Below, piece after piece: positions 7,064 through 15,748 of a DNA stretch of 36,638 nucleotides (within the stretch, counting starts at the first letter, position 1; every line of letters starts with the position of its first letter). The translations under genes and the position numbers were made by a program. The notes beneath the pieces were generated by a model. That model had not been told where the DNA came from. It saw only the letters and a list, made by a program, of their open reading frames with translations, and ran no database searches. The DNA is from an uncultured Saprospiraceae bacterium (GTDB lineage: Bacteria > Bacteroidota > Bacteroidia > Chitinophagales > Saprospiraceae): contig CALAJP010000032.1 of the NCBI GenBank assembly GCA_937922815.1, positions 1 through 36,638 of the forward strand, written 5' to 3'.

Positions 7064-8932
7064 TTAAGACGCTAGTTCTGCTTCAATATCTTTTTCGACC
7101 CTCAAATTATCTATAATAAAGTTTTGTCTTACGGGCGTATTTTTTCCCATAAAGTATCCCAAAAGCTTTTCGATACTTGTACTTTCTTGAAGCATTACAG
7201 GTTCTAATTTGATTTCTTCATTAATAAAGTCCTTGAATTCGTTAGGCGAGATTTCCCCCAATCCTTTGAACCTTGTAGTTTCAGCCTTGCCTCTAAGCTT
7301 AGCAATAGCCTCTTGTTTTTCTTTTTCGGAATAACAATAAAAAGTCTGTTTCTTGTCTCGTACTCTAAACAATGGCGTTTCTAAAATATATAAATGCCCT
7401 GCACGAACTAAATCAGGGAAAAACTGAAGGAAAAAAGTCAATAACAATAAACGAATATGCATTCCATCTACATCCGCATCTGTCGCTATAATTACTTTAT
7501 TGTATCTCAATCCATCCAATCCATCCTCTATATTTAGAGCATGTTGGAGTAAATTAAATTCTTCGTTTTCATAAACTACTTTTTTCGTCAAACCATAACA
7601 GTTCAATGGTTTTCCACGCAAACTAAAGACCGCTTGTGTTTGTACGTTTCGAGCTTTGGTTATTGACCCGCTGGCAGAATCCCCCTCTGTAATGAAAACC
7701 ATACTACTTTCTCGTACATTTTCACTTTTTTTGCTGGTATCATTCAAGTGTATTCTACAATCTCTTAGTTTTTTATTGTGAAGGTTAGCTTTTTTAGCTC
7801 TTTGGTTCGCTAATTTTTTAATACCTGCTATTTCTTTTCTTTCTCTTTCTGACTGAAGAATTCTTTTCAAAATAGCTTGAGCTACTTCGGGATTTTTGTG
7901 TAAAAAGTTATCTAACCTTGCCGATAAGAAATCATTTACAAAAGTTCTCAAAGTAGGTCCATCAGGCCCAATCGTTTGTGAACCAAGTTTAGTTTTGGTT
8001 TGAGACTCAAAAACAGGTTCTTCTACCTTAACCGCAATAGCGGCAATAACAGACGCTCGAATGTCTTTTGCATCAAAAGATTTGTTATAGAAATTTCGAA
8101 TTACACCAACCAATGATTCACGAAAAGCATTCAAATGTGTTCCCCCTTGCGTTGTATTCTGACCATTCACAAAAGAATAATAATGTTCTCCGTATTGTTG
8201 CCCATGAGAAATAGCAACTTCTATATCTTCGCCCAACAAATGTACTATTGGGTATCTCAATTCCGTAACATCTACTTTTTTGGTCAATAAATCGAGTAAT
8301 CCCTTCTTAGAAACTAAGGTTTTTCCATTAAATTTAAGTTTTAACCCTGCATTTAGATAAGCATAATTCCAGAGCATCTGTTCGATATACTCCATTCTAT
8401 AAGCGTAATCTTTAAAAATGGTGGTATTGGGTCTAAACTCTATGGTCGTTCCATTAGAATGAGATGAAGTCATAATAGGAGCATCATCGATTAAATTTCC
8501 ATTTTCAAAAGAAGCTCTTTTTACTTCTCCCTCACGAACTGATTGAACCAGAAAATGCTCGGACAAAGCATTTACCGCTTTTGTCCCCACACCATTAAGA
8601 CCAACTGATTTCTTAAATGCTTTAGAATCGTATTTACCTCCTGTATTAATTTTAGAAACACAATCCACTACTTTTCCGAGAGGAATTCCACGCCCATTAT
8701 CCGAAACGGTAACCAATCCATCAGAAACGGTAACGGTTATTTGCTTTCCATGTCCCATTACGTATTCATCAATAGAGTTGTCAATTACCTCTTTCAACAG
8801 AATATAAATACCATCGTCCATGGTGGAGCCGTCACCTAGCTTACCAATGTACATTCCTGGACGTAACTGAATATGTTCTTTCCAGTCTAATGAACGAATA
8901 TTATCTTCGGTATAATTATTTTGTTGAGCCAT
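7064..8932 (-). CDS. parE: DNA topoisomerase IV subunit B
   Basis: The 622-residue ATPase subunit of a type IIA topoisomerase. GHKL ATP-site motifs are intact: [10 protein letters not shown] (catalytic Glu48), DNGRGIP (78-84) and [14 protein letters not shown] (111-124). The QTKTK switch-lysine loop is near 311. The TOPRIM domain carries EGDSASGS (416-423) and DADVDG (485-490), the Mg2+ ligands for DNA cleavage. Together with ParC it decatenates chromosomes and relaxes supercoils. I call it ParE rather than GyrB because the protein is short (no GyrB insertion) and because its neighbour is a divergent ParC. ATG at 8932 gives the family's normal N-terminus. A promoter-like pair lies at 8949-8979. 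Confidence 0.93.
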   Translation of the reverse strand: MAQQNNYTEDNIRSLDWKEHIQLRPGMYIGKLGDGSTMDDGIYILLKEVIDNSIDEYVMGHGKQITVTVSDGLVTVSDNGRGIPLGKVVDCVSKINTGGKYDSKAFKKSVGLNGVGTKAVNALSEHFLVQSVREGEVKRASFENGNLIDDAPIMTSSHSNGTTIEFRPNTTIFKDYAYRMEYIEQMLWNYAYLNAGLKLKFNGKTLVSKKGLLDLLTKKVDVTELRYPIVHLLGEDIEVAISHGQQYGEHYYSFVNGQNTTQGGTHLNAFRESLVGVIRNFYNKSFDAKDIRASVIAAIAVKVEEPVFESQTKTKLGSQTIGPDGPTLRTFVNDFLSARLDNFLHKNPEVAQAILKRILQSERERKEIAGIKKLANQRAKKANLHNKKLRDCRIHLNDTSKKSENVRESSMVFITEGDSASGSITKARNVQTQAVFSLRGKPLNCYGLTKKVVYENEEFNLLQHALNIEDGLDGLRYNKVIIATDADVDGMHIRLLLLTFFLQFFPDLVRAGHLYILETPLFRVRDKKQTFYCYSEKEKQEAIAKLRGKAETTRFKGLGEISPNEFKDFINEEIKLEPVMLQESTSIEKLLGYFMGKNTPVRQNFIIDNLRVEKDIEAELAS

Positions 8933-8948
8933 AATTGATATTTTGCTT

Positions 8949-8979
8949 CAAAAATATACTCCATTAATGGAATATCCAA
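8949..8979 (-). promoter_or_regulatory. Probable parE promoter (TTG-N20-TATTTTTG)
   Basis: On the minus strand TTG (8979-8977) is followed after 20 bases by TATTTTTG (8956-8949), a full match to the Bacteroidota -7 consensus TAnnTTTG at the wide end of the allowed spacing. Transcription would begin near 8941, about 10 bases before the parE ATG. Confidence 0.5.
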
Positions 8980-8990
8980 GTGTTAAACCC

Positions 8991-9023
8991 AAAGTATTGG
9001 TTCGGTGTAACTCACAATACTTT
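8991..9023. repeat. 9-bp inverted repeat in parE/parC intergenic region
   Basis: AAAGTATTG (8991-8999) and CAATACTTT (9015-9023) are exact inverted complements separated by 15 bases. Inside, GTT (9000-9002) can pair with AAC (9009-9011), extending the stem past a small bulge. It lies just upstream of the parE -33 element. A single TTTT after the stem makes a terminator role weak; operator or supercoil-sensitive cruciform are alternatives. Confidence 0.5.
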
Positions 9024-9095
9024 TAATCGTTAGTAAATGTTTCTAAAACATTAGAATTAAGTAGTTATAAACCTTAAGAACACAAAATACTATTT

Positions 9096-9136
9096 ATTGT
9101 TTTAAAACAAAAACTAATAAACAAAAATTGTTTTAA
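9096..9136. repeat. Direct repeat ATTGTTTTAA with 14-bp palindrome, parC side
   Basis: ATTGTTTTAA occurs at 9096-9105 and 9127-9136, start points 31 bases apart (about three helical turns). The first copy is part of a perfect 14-base palindrome TTGTTTTAAAACAA (9097-9110). The second copy contains the TTG used as the parC -33 element. This looks like two half-sites on one face of the helix. Confidence 0.45.
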
Positions 9137-9155
9137 GATAAAATTTATATATTTG
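9128..9155 (+). promoter_or_regulatory. parC promoter (TTG-N17-TATATTTG)
   Basis: TTG (9128-9130), a 17-base spacer and TATATTTG (9148-9155) match the Bacteroidota housekeeping consensus exactly. The expected start is near 9162, leaving a leader of only about 15 bases before the ATG at 9177. Confidence 0.75.
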
Positions 9156-9176
9156 TTCCAAACCTAACCTTGAACT

Positions 9177-11708
9177 ATGGACAATATTACTCCTCTGGAC
9201 GACGAAAATAAAATTATTACCCTTTCGGGAATGTACGAAGACTATTTTTTGGACTATTCTTCTTACGTAATTTTAGAACGTGCCGTACCTTCAATTATTG
9301 ATGGATTAAAACCTGTTCAGCGTCGTATCTTTCATGCCATGAAAAACACCGATGATGGTAGATTTCATAAAGTTGCCAATATTATCGGTAATACTATGCA
9401 GTTTCATCCACATGGAGATGCAGCTATTGGTGATGCTTTGGTAAATTTAGGACAAAAAAACCTAATGATTGACTGCCAAGGGAACTGGGGCGATGTCAGA
9501 ACAGGAGATGGTGCAGCCGCTTCTAGGTATATTGAGGCTCGTTTAACCAAGTTTGCACTAGAAGTAGCATTTAACCCTCAAATTACTCAATGGCAATTAT
9601 CTTATGATGGTCGAAAAAAAGAACCCATAGACTTGCCCATGAAGTTTCCTTTGTTATTAGCCCAAGGGGTAGAAGGAATTGCTGTTGGTTTGAGTACCAA
9701 AATAATGCCTCACAATTTTATAGAATTAATACAAGCTTCTATCAAAATATTAAAGGGCAAACCGTACGAAATATATCCAGACTTCCAGACGGGTGGTTAT
9801 GTGAATGTTGCCGATTATAACGAAGGAGCAAGAGGAGGAAAGATTAAAGTCCGTGCAAAAATGCACATCGAGGATAAAAAATTTATCAAAATCACCGAAC
9901 TCCCTTATGCTACCACGACTCAACAAGTCATTGATTCGATTTTAAAAGCCAACGATAAAGGCAAAATAAAAGTCAAAAAAGTTATTGACAATACTGCTGA
10001 AAATGTTGAAATTTTAATTGAATTGGCAAGCGGTGTCTCTCCAGAATTAATGATTGATGCCTTATATGCGTTTACTAATTGTGAAATTTCTATTTCTCCT
10101 AATGCTTGTATTATCGTGGACGACAAACCACGTTTTTGGTCTGTAAACAAAATATTAGAAATTTCTACCGCAAACACGAAAGAATACCTGCGTAGAGAAT
10201 TAGAAATTAAGAAAAGTGAATTGCTTGAAAAATGGCTTTTTGCAAATCTCGAAAAAATATTCATCGAAAACAGAGTTTATCACCATATCGAAGAATGTGA
10301 AACCTGGGAAGCTGTTCTTGAGGTTATTGAAGTCCAAATGGCAAAATATATTCGTCAACCACACGAACCTAAAGACCAACGATTGGGCATCAACCGAATA
10401 TTAACTATTGATGACTATACTCGGTTGACAGAAATTAGAATAAAAAGAATCTCTAAATTCAATGCATTCAAAGCCAATGAACTTATCTCTAATCTGGAAG
10501 CTGAATTAAAAGAAGTTAACTTCAATTTGGCTAATTTGATAGATTTTGCAGTAAATTATTTCCAAAATCTATTAGAAAAATACGGAAAAGGGCGAGAAAG
10601 AAAAACAAAAATACAATCGTTTGACACTATACAAGCTACTCAGGTTGTTGCCAATAACGCAAAACTTTACATCAATAGGAGTGAAGGTTTCATAGGGACG
10701 GGGCTCAAAAAAGATGAATTTATATGCGAGTGTTCAGATATTGACGATATTATTGTATTCAGAAAAAATGGCGAATTTAGTGTTTCGAGAGTTACCGATA
10801 AAAATTTTGTGGGTAAGAATATCATCCATGCAGCCGTATGGAAAAAAGGAGATGAACGCACTACCTATAACGTAGTTTATGTAGATGGGGAAACAGGTAG
10901 AGCAATGGCAAAACGTTTTCAAGTAAAAGCCATCACCAGAGAAAAAACATATCCTTTTATTGCCGAAAGTAAAGGTTCAAGACTTGAATATTTTACACAA
11001 AACCCCAATGGAGAATCTGAAATTCTTAACGTTCAGTTGACCCAAGGTTGCTCGGCGAAGAAAAAAGTTTTTGAATTCGATTTCGCTGAAATTGCCATCA
11101 AAGGAAGAGCTTCTAAAGGAAATATTGTTACTCGTTACCCGCTACGTAAAATTTCACTCAAAGAGAAAGGAAAATCTACACTTGGAGCGACTACCATATG
11201 GGTAGATGAAGTTACGGGTAGGCTAAATAAAGAAAAACGTGGTGTTCTATTAGGAGAATTTGATACAGGGGATCACATTATTTGTATCTACAAAAATGGT
11301 ACTTATGAAATGATGAACTTTGACCTTCCTAAAAAACTAGATTTAGAAAATCTTATTATTTATAAGAAATTAGAAACAGAAGATGTTTTTTCTACCATTT
11401 ATTATGATGGTAATAAATCCCTGACTTACGCCAAACGTTTCAAGATAGAAACCTCTTCTTTAGGACAAAAATTCAGTTTTATAACAGAGCATGCTCAATC
11501 TAAATTGAATTTTATTTCTACTGAATCGGAGGTGCAAGTTTCCTATAAAATGCGAGTTAAAGGAAAATATCTAAATGGAGAGATTAACCTAAACGATTTT
11601 ATTGATGTGAAAGGATGGAAAGCCATTGGAAACAAACTAAGCGAACACAAAATTAGTTCGGTTGAACTAATAGATACCAAAACAGATTCGGAAGAAGGGG
11701 AGGAGTAA
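9177..11708 (+). CDS. parC: DNA topoisomerase IV subunit A
   Basis: The 843-residue DNA-cleaving subunit of topoisomerase IV. The winged-helix domain shows LDYSSYVILERAVPSIIDGL and KPVQRR. The quinolone-region motif HPHGDAAIGDAL is at 77-88, and the catalytic tyrosine is Tyr118 in AASRYIEARL. A coiled coil and C-gate follow (about 330-470), then a C-terminal beta-pinwheel-like domain (about 500-800). There is no GyrA box (QRRGGKG-like), which supports ParC over GyrA. It is transcribed away from parE with its own near-perfect promoter and ends 2 bases before a strong bidirectional hairpin. The acidic tail (DSEEGEE) is typical of an unstructured end. Confidence 0.93.
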   Translation: MDNITPLDDENKIITLSGMYEDYFLDYSSYVILERAVPSIIDGLKPVQRRIFHAMKNTDDGRFHKVANIIGNTMQFHPHGDAAIGDALVNLGQKNLMIDCQGNWGDVRTGDGAAASRYIEARLTKFALEVAFNPQITQWQLSYDGRKKEPIDLPMKFPLLLAQGVEGIAVGLSTKIMPHNFIELIQASIKILKGKPYEIYPDFQTGGYVNVADYNEGARGGKIKVRAKMHIEDKKFIKITELPYATTTQQVIDSILKANDKGKIKVKKVIDNTAENVEILIELASGVSPELMIDALYAFTNCEISISPNACIIVDDKPRFWSVNKILEISTANTKEYLRRELEIKKSELLEKWLFANLEKIFIENRVYHHIEECETWEAVLEVIEVQMAKYIRQPHEPKDQRLGINRILTIDDYTRLTEIRIKRISKFNAFKANELISNLEAELKEVNFNLANLIDFAVNYFQNLLEKYGKGRERKTKIQSFDTIQATQVVANNAKLYINRSEGFIGTGLKKDEFICECSDIDDIIVFRKNGEFSVSRVTDKNFVGKNIIHAAVWKKGDERTTYNVVYVDGETGRAMAKRFQVKAITREKTYPFIAESKGSRLEYFTQNPNGESEILNVQLTQGCSAKKKVFEFDFAEIAIKGRASKGNIVTRYPLRKISLKEKGKSTLGATTIWVDEVTGRLNKEKRGVLLGEFDTGDHIICIYKNGTYEMMNFDLPKKLDLENLIIYKKLETEDVFSTIYYDGNKSLTYAKRFKIETSSLGQKFSFITEHAQSKLNFISTESEVQVSYKMRVKGKYLNGEINLNDFIDVKGWKAIGNKLSEHKISSVELIDTKTDSEEGEE

Positions 11709-11710
11709 TA

Positions 11711-11748
11711 AAAAAAGACCAAACAATTATAATTGTTTGGTCTTTTTT
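11711..11748. terminator. Bidirectional terminator, perfect 38-base palindrome
   Basis: Every base from 11711 to 11729 pairs with 11748 to 11730. The arms are A6-GACCAAACAATTA on the left and its complement ending in T6 on the right. The A-tract on one side and T-tract on the other make it an intrinsic terminator for both parC (+) and the convergent isomerase-like gene (-). Confidence 0.9.
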
Positions 11749-11767
11749 TATTCGCTCGAAACAATAT

Positions 11768-12820
11768 TTAAAGCCCTAAAATTTTTCTATTCAACATTTC
11801 ATCCGCCTCAACTCCTGCAAAATCATCGAACGCTTTTTCAGTTACCGTTATAATGTGGTCTTGGATAAATTTAGCTCCTTCAATAGCTCCTTGTTTAGCA
11901 TCTTTGATACAACATTCCCACTCCAAAGTTGCCCAACCATCAAAACCATATTGAGATAACTTGCTAAAAATTGCCTTAAAATCAACTTGCCCATCTCCTA
12001 ATGACCTAAACCGACCTGGTCTGTCAGCCCAATCTTGATATCCTCCATATACTCCAGATCTTCCGTTGGGGTTAAATTCAGCATCTTTAACATGGAACAT
12101 TTTTATTTTTTCATGATAAATATCAATATGATCTAAATAGTCTAAGCATTGCAAAATATAATGACTGGGGTCATAAAGCATATGAATGCGTTGATGGTTA
12201 TTTGAAGCCGTTAAAAATCGTTCAAAGGTAATTCCGTCATGCAAATCTTCTCCTGGATGAAGTTCATAACATAGGTCAATTCCATATTCATCGTAATGGT
12301 CCAAAATAGGTTTCCATATTTTAGCCAATTCATTAAACCCAGTCGTTACTAAACCTTTAGGTCGTTGTGGCCAAGGATAAACCGTTTGCCACATCAATGC
12401 CCCTGAAAATGTTACCGCTCTATCTAAACCAAAATTCTGACAAGCTTGAGCTACCCACTTTACTTGCTGAATAGCCCATTTTTGTCTTTCAATAGGGTTA
12501 TTTCTCAATTGTGTAGGTGCAAAACCATCAAACAAGTCCGAATACGTAGGGTGAACAGCCACTAATTGCCCTTGCAAATGGGAAGATAATTCTGCAATTT
12601 CGACACCATATTTTTGGGCAATGCCTTTTAATTCTTGACAATAATCTTTACTTGTTGCTGCTTTTTCTAAATCAATGAATCTTTCATCCCAAGTAGGAAC
12701 CTGAACACCTTTATATCCCAATGAACCTACCCACTGACAAATATTTTCAAAATTATTAAATGGAGCAACATCGTCTGCAAATTGTGCTAAAAAAATGCTT
12801 GGGCCTTTTATCGTTCTCAT
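11768..12820 (-). CDS. Sugar phosphate isomerase/epimerase-like TIM-barrel protein
   Basis: A 350-residue AP-endonuclease-2 / xylose-isomerase-like TIM barrel. I start at the ATG at 12820 (MRTIKGPSIFLAQF), which gives the usual first beta-strand. An in-frame ATG at 12898 would add 26 residues with no family resemblance. Likely metal ligands lie in strand ends: CYELHPGED (Glu), MLYDPSHYI (Asp, His), FHVKDAEF (His) and TLEWEC (Glu). Members isomerise or epimerise sugars or inositol derivatives using a divalent metal; the substrate cannot be named from sequence. It shares the terminator at 11711-11748 with parC. No dehydrogenase partner, often encoded next to such isomerases, is adjacent. Confidence 0.8.
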   Translation of the reverse strand: MRTIKGPSIFLAQFADDVAPFNNFENICQWVGSLGYKGVQVPTWDERFIDLEKAATSKDYCQELKGIAQKYGVEIAELSSHLQGQLVAVHPTYSDLFDGFAPTQLRNNPIERQKWAIQQVKWVAQACQNFGLDRAVTFSGALMWQTVYPWPQRPKGLVTTGFNELAKIWKPILDHYDEYGIDLCYELHPGEDLHDGITFERFLTASNNHQRIHMLYDPSHYILQCLDYLDHIDIYHEKIKMFHVKDAEFNPNGRSGVYGGYQDWADRPGRFRSLGDGQVDFKAIFSKLSQYGFDGWATLEWECCIKDAKQGAIEGAKFIQDHIITVTEKAFDDFAGVEADEMLNRKILGL

Positions 12821-12967
12821 AATTATTGGAGGTTTTTTCTGAAAATTTGTACCCCAATATACTATTTTAACGTCACAAAATAAAACGGATCTATTCATTC
12901 ATTTTCTAATTAGAATAGAACTTACAAACGAATTACTTTTCATTTAAATCAAAACTTAATACACCAC

Positions 12968-13783
12968 ATGGAAGACATGAATTACATTAAAATAATAACA
13001 GAAATGGTTATTCAATACGCCCCTTTAGTTGTTGGAGCCATTCTTACGCTCATTATTGGTTTTTATATTGCTGGTAAAGTCAGCTCTATGGTTGAAAAAA
13101 GGTTAAAAAGCAGAGGTACCGACCCTAGCCTTACTCCATTTTTAACCTCAATGATAAACGTTTCTTTAAAAATATTAGTGCTACTTAGTGCTGCTTCCAT
13201 TTTTGGGTTCGAAGTGACTTCTTTCGTTGCTATTCTTTCTGCTTTGGCATTTGCCGTGGGAATGGCTCTTCAAGGAAACTTAAGTCATATGGCTGCGGGG
13301 ATAATGATTCTATTCTTCAAACCTTTCAAAGTTGGAGACTTTATTGTAGCGCAAGGGTATTCAGGAACGGTAAACGAAATTCAGATTTTCAACACTATTC
13401 TAACTACTTTAGACAATAGAATTATTATCGTGCCTAATGGCAGTATTACATCTGGACCAATAGAAAACCTATCAAGTAATCCTACGAGAAAAGTTCCTAT
13501 GACTTTTGGTGTTGGGTATAGTGCAGACATAGACAAAACGAGAAAGGTAATTCAATCCGTAGCTGATTCTTGTGATTTGATTGACCATTCTAAACCAGTA
13601 GATATTTTGGTTGGTGAACTTGCAGACAGTTCCGTAAATTTTGTAGTAAGACCTTGGTGTAAAACTGAAAACTATTGGGCTGTTCATGCATTTATGCACG
13701 AACAAATAAAAAAGGCATTTGATAAAGAAAATATCGAAATCCCTTACCCTACTATGGATTTGAACGTTAGTAAGAACGCGTAA
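12968..13783 (+). CDS. Small-conductance mechanosensitive channel, MscS family
   Basis: A 271-residue inner-membrane channel that opens under membrane tension to release solutes after osmotic down-shock. Three membrane helices are visible: about 15-38 (APLVVGAILTLIIGFYIAG), 60-82 (INVSLKILVLLSAASIFGF) and the Gly/Ala-rich pore helix TM3 at about 88-115 (FAVGMALQGNLSHMAAGIMI). A beta domain follows (FKVGDFIVAQGYSGTVNEI ... TTLDNRIIIVPNG), then the alpha/beta C-terminal vestibule. This is the length of the minimal E. coli MscS type. ATG at 12968 is chosen; ATG at 12977 is also possible. A hairpin terminator follows at 13807-13843. Confidence 0.92.
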   Translation: MEDMNYIKIITEMVIQYAPLVVGAILTLIIGFYIAGKVSSMVEKRLKSRGTDPSLTPFLTSMINVSLKILVLLSAASIFGFEVTSFVAILSALAFAVGMALQGNLSHMAAGIMILFFKPFKVGDFIVAQGYSGTVNEIQIFNTILTTLDNRIIIVPNGSITSGPIENLSSNPTRKVPMTFGVGYSADIDKTRKVIQSVADSCDLIDHSKPVDILVGELADSSVNFVVRPWCKTENYWAVHAFMHEQIKKAFDKENIEIPYPTMDLNVSKNA

Positions 13784-13806
13784 ATACTCTTACCTTAGAC
13801 ACAATA

Positions 13807-13843
13807 AAAGAGGCTTTTTTCAATAATTGAGAGAAGCCTCTTT
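13807..13843. terminator. Bidirectional terminator between mscS and 79-aa gene
   Basis: AAAGAGGCTT (13807-13816) pairs perfectly with AAGCCTCTTT (13834-13843). The loop can form an inner TCAA/TTGA stem. T-rich sequence follows on both strands. It lies between the stop of mscS (13783) and the stop of the convergent small gene (13846). Confidence 0.85.
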
Positions 13844-13845
13844 GT

Positions 13846-14085
13846 TTATTGTTCGTTCGTAATCGGATTGGTTTGACGACTATGGGCCAAAATGTTTTGA
13901 ATTGTAATCTTTGATGGTTTAAATGAGACTTTAGGAATTGTATTCCTAGTTTTTTTCAGTAATCGGTACTCCTCTTCTAATAAAAAGTCATTCTTCATAT
14001 CAACTTCAAAGTTGGCTTTCTGTAATTCGTTAATATTTTCGTCGTAGAGGAAAGAAATAATTTCGTTTGTAAAAGTATTTTCCAT
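13846..14085 (-). CDS. Small conserved protein, 79 aa, anti-sigma-like fragment family
   Basis: A 79-residue soluble, mostly helical protein. It resembles a small family I recall from flavobacteria, with an N-terminal FLYDEN-type helix, a central EEEYRLLKKT helix and a C-terminal signature in which Pro-x-Val-x-Phe is followed by Pro-Ser and then IQNILAHS. The acidic helix plus E-rich middle recalls the cytoplasmic N-terminus of anti-sigma proteins, which fits the view that some members act on sigma factors, but no sigma gene is adjacent. ATG at 14083-14085 follows an A/T-rich tract. The gene is monocistronic and ends at the shared terminator. Molecular role is unknown. Confidence 0.7.
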   Translation of the reverse strand: MENTFTNEIISFLYDENINELQKANFEVDMKNDFLLEEEYRLLKKTRNTIPKVSFKPSKITIQNILAHSRQTNPITNEQ

Positions 14086-14387
14086 ATTTAATTTTGAATT
14101 AATAAAATCAATTTAACAGTACTATAACGGTAATCGATTTTAAGTTATTATTCTAATTGATTCTTTTTCTTAAAAAAAACAACAATAAACATCCATTTTA
14201 TAGTTCCCTATTTAAACGAACTTAGCACATCAATTATTATTTTAATATATATAAATTATACCATCTATTTGGTATATCAGAAATATGTGTTTGATTCCTA
14301 AAAATTAACACATTTTACTAATTGAAATACTAAACGAGATTCAAATTTCAATTCGTATGTAAAAAGAATAATTTTTCAAAAAATATT
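14086..14387. other. Intergenic region, 302 bases, with a dyad
   Basis: Very AT-rich, with no coding frame of note. It holds one clear 20-base dyad, TATACCA-N6-TGGTATA (14257-14276). Near the ABC permease stop there is an A/T-only stem-like run that could act as a weak terminator. No consensus -33/-7 pair for the 79-residue gene was found. Confidence 0.5.
14257..14276. promoter_or_regulatory. Operator-like dyad TATACCA-N6-TGGTATA
   Basis: Two perfect 7-base inverted half-sites with a 6-base spacer, a geometry common for dimeric repressors. It lies about 110 bases after the ABC permease gene and 170 bases before the 79-residue gene. No regulator gene is nearby. Confidence 0.35.
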
Positions 14388-15710
14388 TTAAGTATAAAAA
14401 ATCCACTTCGCTATTTCTTTAAATGAAGCCTTTTTACCATATAACAAGATACCAACTCTATAAATACGAGCCGATAGCCAAACACAACCCACTGTTGTTG
14501 CATATAGCAATACCAAAGAAAGGAGTACTTCCCACAAAGGTGGATTCGAAAATAGCCGAGTAGGCATTACAATAGGCGAAAATAAAGGAAACTGACTAGA
14601 CCATAATGCCAAACTACTATCTGGAGCTGTAGCAACTGCAATTGAAATATATAAAGCGATGATAATTGGAATTGCTATTGGAATGGTCAATTGTTGCCCC
14701 TCGCCTTGGTCATCTCCTACTGCCGAACCTACGGCTGCAAATAAACTCGAATACAACAAATATCCTCCAATAAAATATAGCAAGATGATAAATAGAAAAT
14801 AAAACCAATTGATTTCTGATAAGTTTTCTAGCATCAAAGCGACTTGATATTGCATTTCTTCTTGGTCAATCCCCTGTGCTTCTAAAGCCGAAGGGTCTAA
14901 TTCTAATATGTTGGAGCTTGATAATAATGTACTCCCAATCAGTCCAACAAATGGCAAGGTCAATGCCCATGCTAAAATTTGAGTTATTCCTACACAAGCA
15001 ACGCCTAAAACTTTGCCTAACATTAATTGAAATGGTTTGACCGTAGAAATCATTACTTCAACAATACGATTGACCTTTTCTTCCATCACAGAACGCATAA
15101 CCATATTCCCATAGATAAAAATAATTCCATACATCGCAAAACCTATCAAAATCCCAATAGATGCCCCCATGGTCGAAGCTAAATTGCTGACGCTATTTTC
15201 TTCTTCACCTATTATTTGAGGTTTTAGTTTTACGCCTGCATCCAGTGCAGATAACTGCTTTTGTTCTAAGCCAAATTGTTTAATTTTATATTGTCTAATT
15301 CTTTTAGAAAGGATTGATTTTAGTTCAATCTCTTTATCCAATGAAAAAGTTTTATTTGCATAATAATCAAAAGAATGATTACTTGAATATACTTTTACCG
15401 AATCTTCTAAATATAATATGGCATCATATTTTTCCTCTTTATTTATCTTCTCCTTTAATTCATCAATATTGACTCCTTTCGGATAATGATAATAAATACT
15501 TTCAGAATTGGGTAATCTCTTTCCTAATATGTTATTCTTATCAACGACAACAACATTAATACTCGAATCTCCTTTATTTGATAAAATATATCCTAAGAAT
15601 CCATACAACAGCATTATTGAAAATGGAACTACAAAAGTTAGTATCCAAAACTTTTTTGTCATTACTCTCGACAAATACTCTCTTTGTATAATTAACCAAA
15701 TTTTTTCCAT
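14388..15710 (-). CDS. ABC-2 type transporter permease (NatB-like)
   Basis: The 440-residue membrane subunit of an ABC exporter. TM1 is at about 22-43 (FWILTFVVPFSIMLLYGF), followed by a long extracytoplasmic domain (about 45-175, with VVVVDKNN). Five further hydrophobic segments start near 178 (TMGASIGILIGFAMYGIIF) and end near 425. The layout of TM1, large loop and five TMs, and the motif MRSVMEEKVNRIVEVMISTVKPFQLMLGK before TM3, match NatB / ABC2_membrane_3 proteins, which export Na+ or small molecules. It follows its ATPase gene by 38 bases. Substrate is unknown. Confidence 0.9.
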   Translation of the reverse strand: MEKIWLIIQREYLSRVMTKKFWILTFVVPFSIMLLYGFLGYILSNKGDSSINVVVVDKNNILGKRLPNSESIYYHYPKGVNIDELKEKINKEEKYDAILYLEDSVKVYSSNHSFDYYANKTFSLDKEIELKSILSKRIRQYKIKQFGLEQKQLSALDAGVKLKPQIIGEEENSVSNLASTMGASIGILIGFAMYGIIFIYGNMVMRSVMEEKVNRIVEVMISTVKPFQLMLGKVLGVACVGITQILAWALTLPFVGLIGSTLLSSSNILELDPSALEAQGIDQEEMQYQVALMLENLSEINWFYFLFIILLYFIGGYLLYSSLFAAVGSAVGDDQGEGQQLTIPIAIPIIIALYISIAVATAPDSSLALWSSQFPLFSPIVMPTRLFSNPPLWEVLLSLVLLYATTVGCVWLSARIYRVGILLYGKKASFKEIAKWIFYT

Positions 15711-15748
15711 ACTATATATATATGAGTTACTTTACAAGAATTAAAAAC

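Noticed and set aside
9402-9443. Alanine in ParC at the position of the quinolone-sensitive serine (HPHGDA)
   Set aside because: Bacteroidota ParC proteins seem to carry a different residue order here as a clade feature, so it is not evidence of selected resistance.
12821-12898. Longer N-terminus for the isomerase-like protein
   Set aside because: The extra 26 residues have no similarity to the family and the ATG at 12820 begins directly before the first barrel strand.
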